The position numbers and the translations under genes are program-made. Below the pieces are notes generated by a model. The model saw only the letters and a list, made by a program, of their open reading frames with translations. It was not told where the DNA came from and did no database searches. Positions 63,948-64,000 of a stretch of DNA of 64,000 nucleotides are shown piece by piece. The stretch lies in assembly GCA_024235635.1 (NCBI GenBank), contig JACKMA010000003.1, forward strand, positions 776,061-840,060. Direction: 5' to 3'. The DNA is from Zoogloeaceae bacterium. Its GTDB lineage: Bacteria > Pseudomonadota > Gammaproteobacteria > Burkholderiales > Rhodocyclaceae. The number at the start of each line of letters is the position of its first letter. The first letter of the stretch is position 1.

Positions 63948-64000
63948 ATGTCAGGGACGATGGTGCTCCGAATCTGGGACGTTGAACACGGTGCATGCGC
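63948..64000 (+). CDS. Probable metallo-beta-lactamase-fold (ComEC/Rec2-like) hydrolase, N-terminal end only
   Basis: Only the first 17 codons are inside the window: MSGTMVLRIWDVEHGAC. The RIWDVEHGAC opening is one I associate with soluble MBL-fold proteins annotated as ComEC/Rec2-like. AAAGGAG lies 7 bases before ATG 63948; an ATG 6 bases earlier in the same frame is too close to that site. The assignment rests on a very short sequence. Confidence 0.55.
   Translation, partial: MSGTMVLRIWDVEHGAC

Noticed and set aside
63814..63996. A short minus-strand frame ending LYPFGKEVYGYFKDGK, with protein-like sequence continuing past its stop
   Set aside because: No start signal, no recognised family, and it overlaps an equally plausible plus-strand frame and the start of the 63948 gene; kept only as a possible remnant.

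Overview
The window reads as part of the chromosome of a GC-rich gammaproteobacterium, close to the replication origin: it opens with the end of dnaN followed by gyrB. Almost all genes are housekeeping, envelope, redox or signalling genes of the kind found in free-living Xanthomonadales/Chromatiales-type bacteria (NnrS, ActP/DUF485, OvoA, MucD/DegQ-type protease, OMPLA, HD-GYP and GGDEF/EAL regulators, PEP-CTERM protein). The taxonomic placement is an inference from gene content and base composition. I saw no rRNA, tRNA, IS element, prophage or CRISPR array.

Layout. 1-2958: dnaN (partial) and gyrB, with no recF between them. 3144-7057: a PEP-CTERM secreted protein, a gene-poor kilobase, a membrane protein, a small phosphatase-like protein and a secreted protein. 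7151-11222: a minus-strand operon encoding a membrane GGDEF/EAL protein, an outer-membrane barrel and an exported amicyanin-like cupredoxin. 11639-19319: an OYE-family reductase, a winged-helix/TPR regulator, two tandem paralogous methyltransferases, a glutathionyl-hydroquinone reductase-like GST, a possible RNase-toxin-fold protein and cyanase. 19666-24744: the acetate permease pair DUF485-actP with a clear terminator, an apparently exported NADP-binding oxidoreductase, a triple-BON periplasmic protein and a small repeat protein. 24938-31866: ferredoxin-NADP reductase, FKBP isomerase, TraB/GumN protein, UbiE-like methyltransferase, DUF1631 protein, small membrane protein and a sirtuin.

31979-35099: a divergent locus. 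An XRE-type regulator faces a minus-strand run of YiaA-like protein, small membrane protein, DUF2145 protein and a 44-residue secreted peptide with its own Shine-Dalgarno, likely promoter and terminator. 35173-40136: a tight four-gene operon of Tat-type amidohydrolase, DUF3047 protein, SelD-like/NDH-like flavoprotein and an MFS-PlsC fusion, which looks like an uncharacterised envelope or lipid-linked pathway. 40249-45519: a secreted protein, GNAT, OvoA (ovothiol synthesis), a 53-residue membrane protein, SrkA kinase and a diheme cytochrome. 45591-51403: an HD-GYP response regulator translationally coupled to a 1550-residue hybrid histidine kinase. 51506-62657: lipoprotein, RF3, a ferritin-like protein of the encapsulated type without an encapsulin gene, FAA hydrolase, DegQ/MucD protease, a heme-c chemoreceptor, a lipoprotein hydrolase, phospholipase A1, NnrS and a cysteine-rich secreted protein.

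The last kilobase changes character: a ParD/ParE toxin-antitoxin pair in which both genes are broken, a nine-G run, lower GC, and the first codons of a probable metallo-beta-lactamase-fold protein. This looks like the edge of an accessory region continuing beyond the window.
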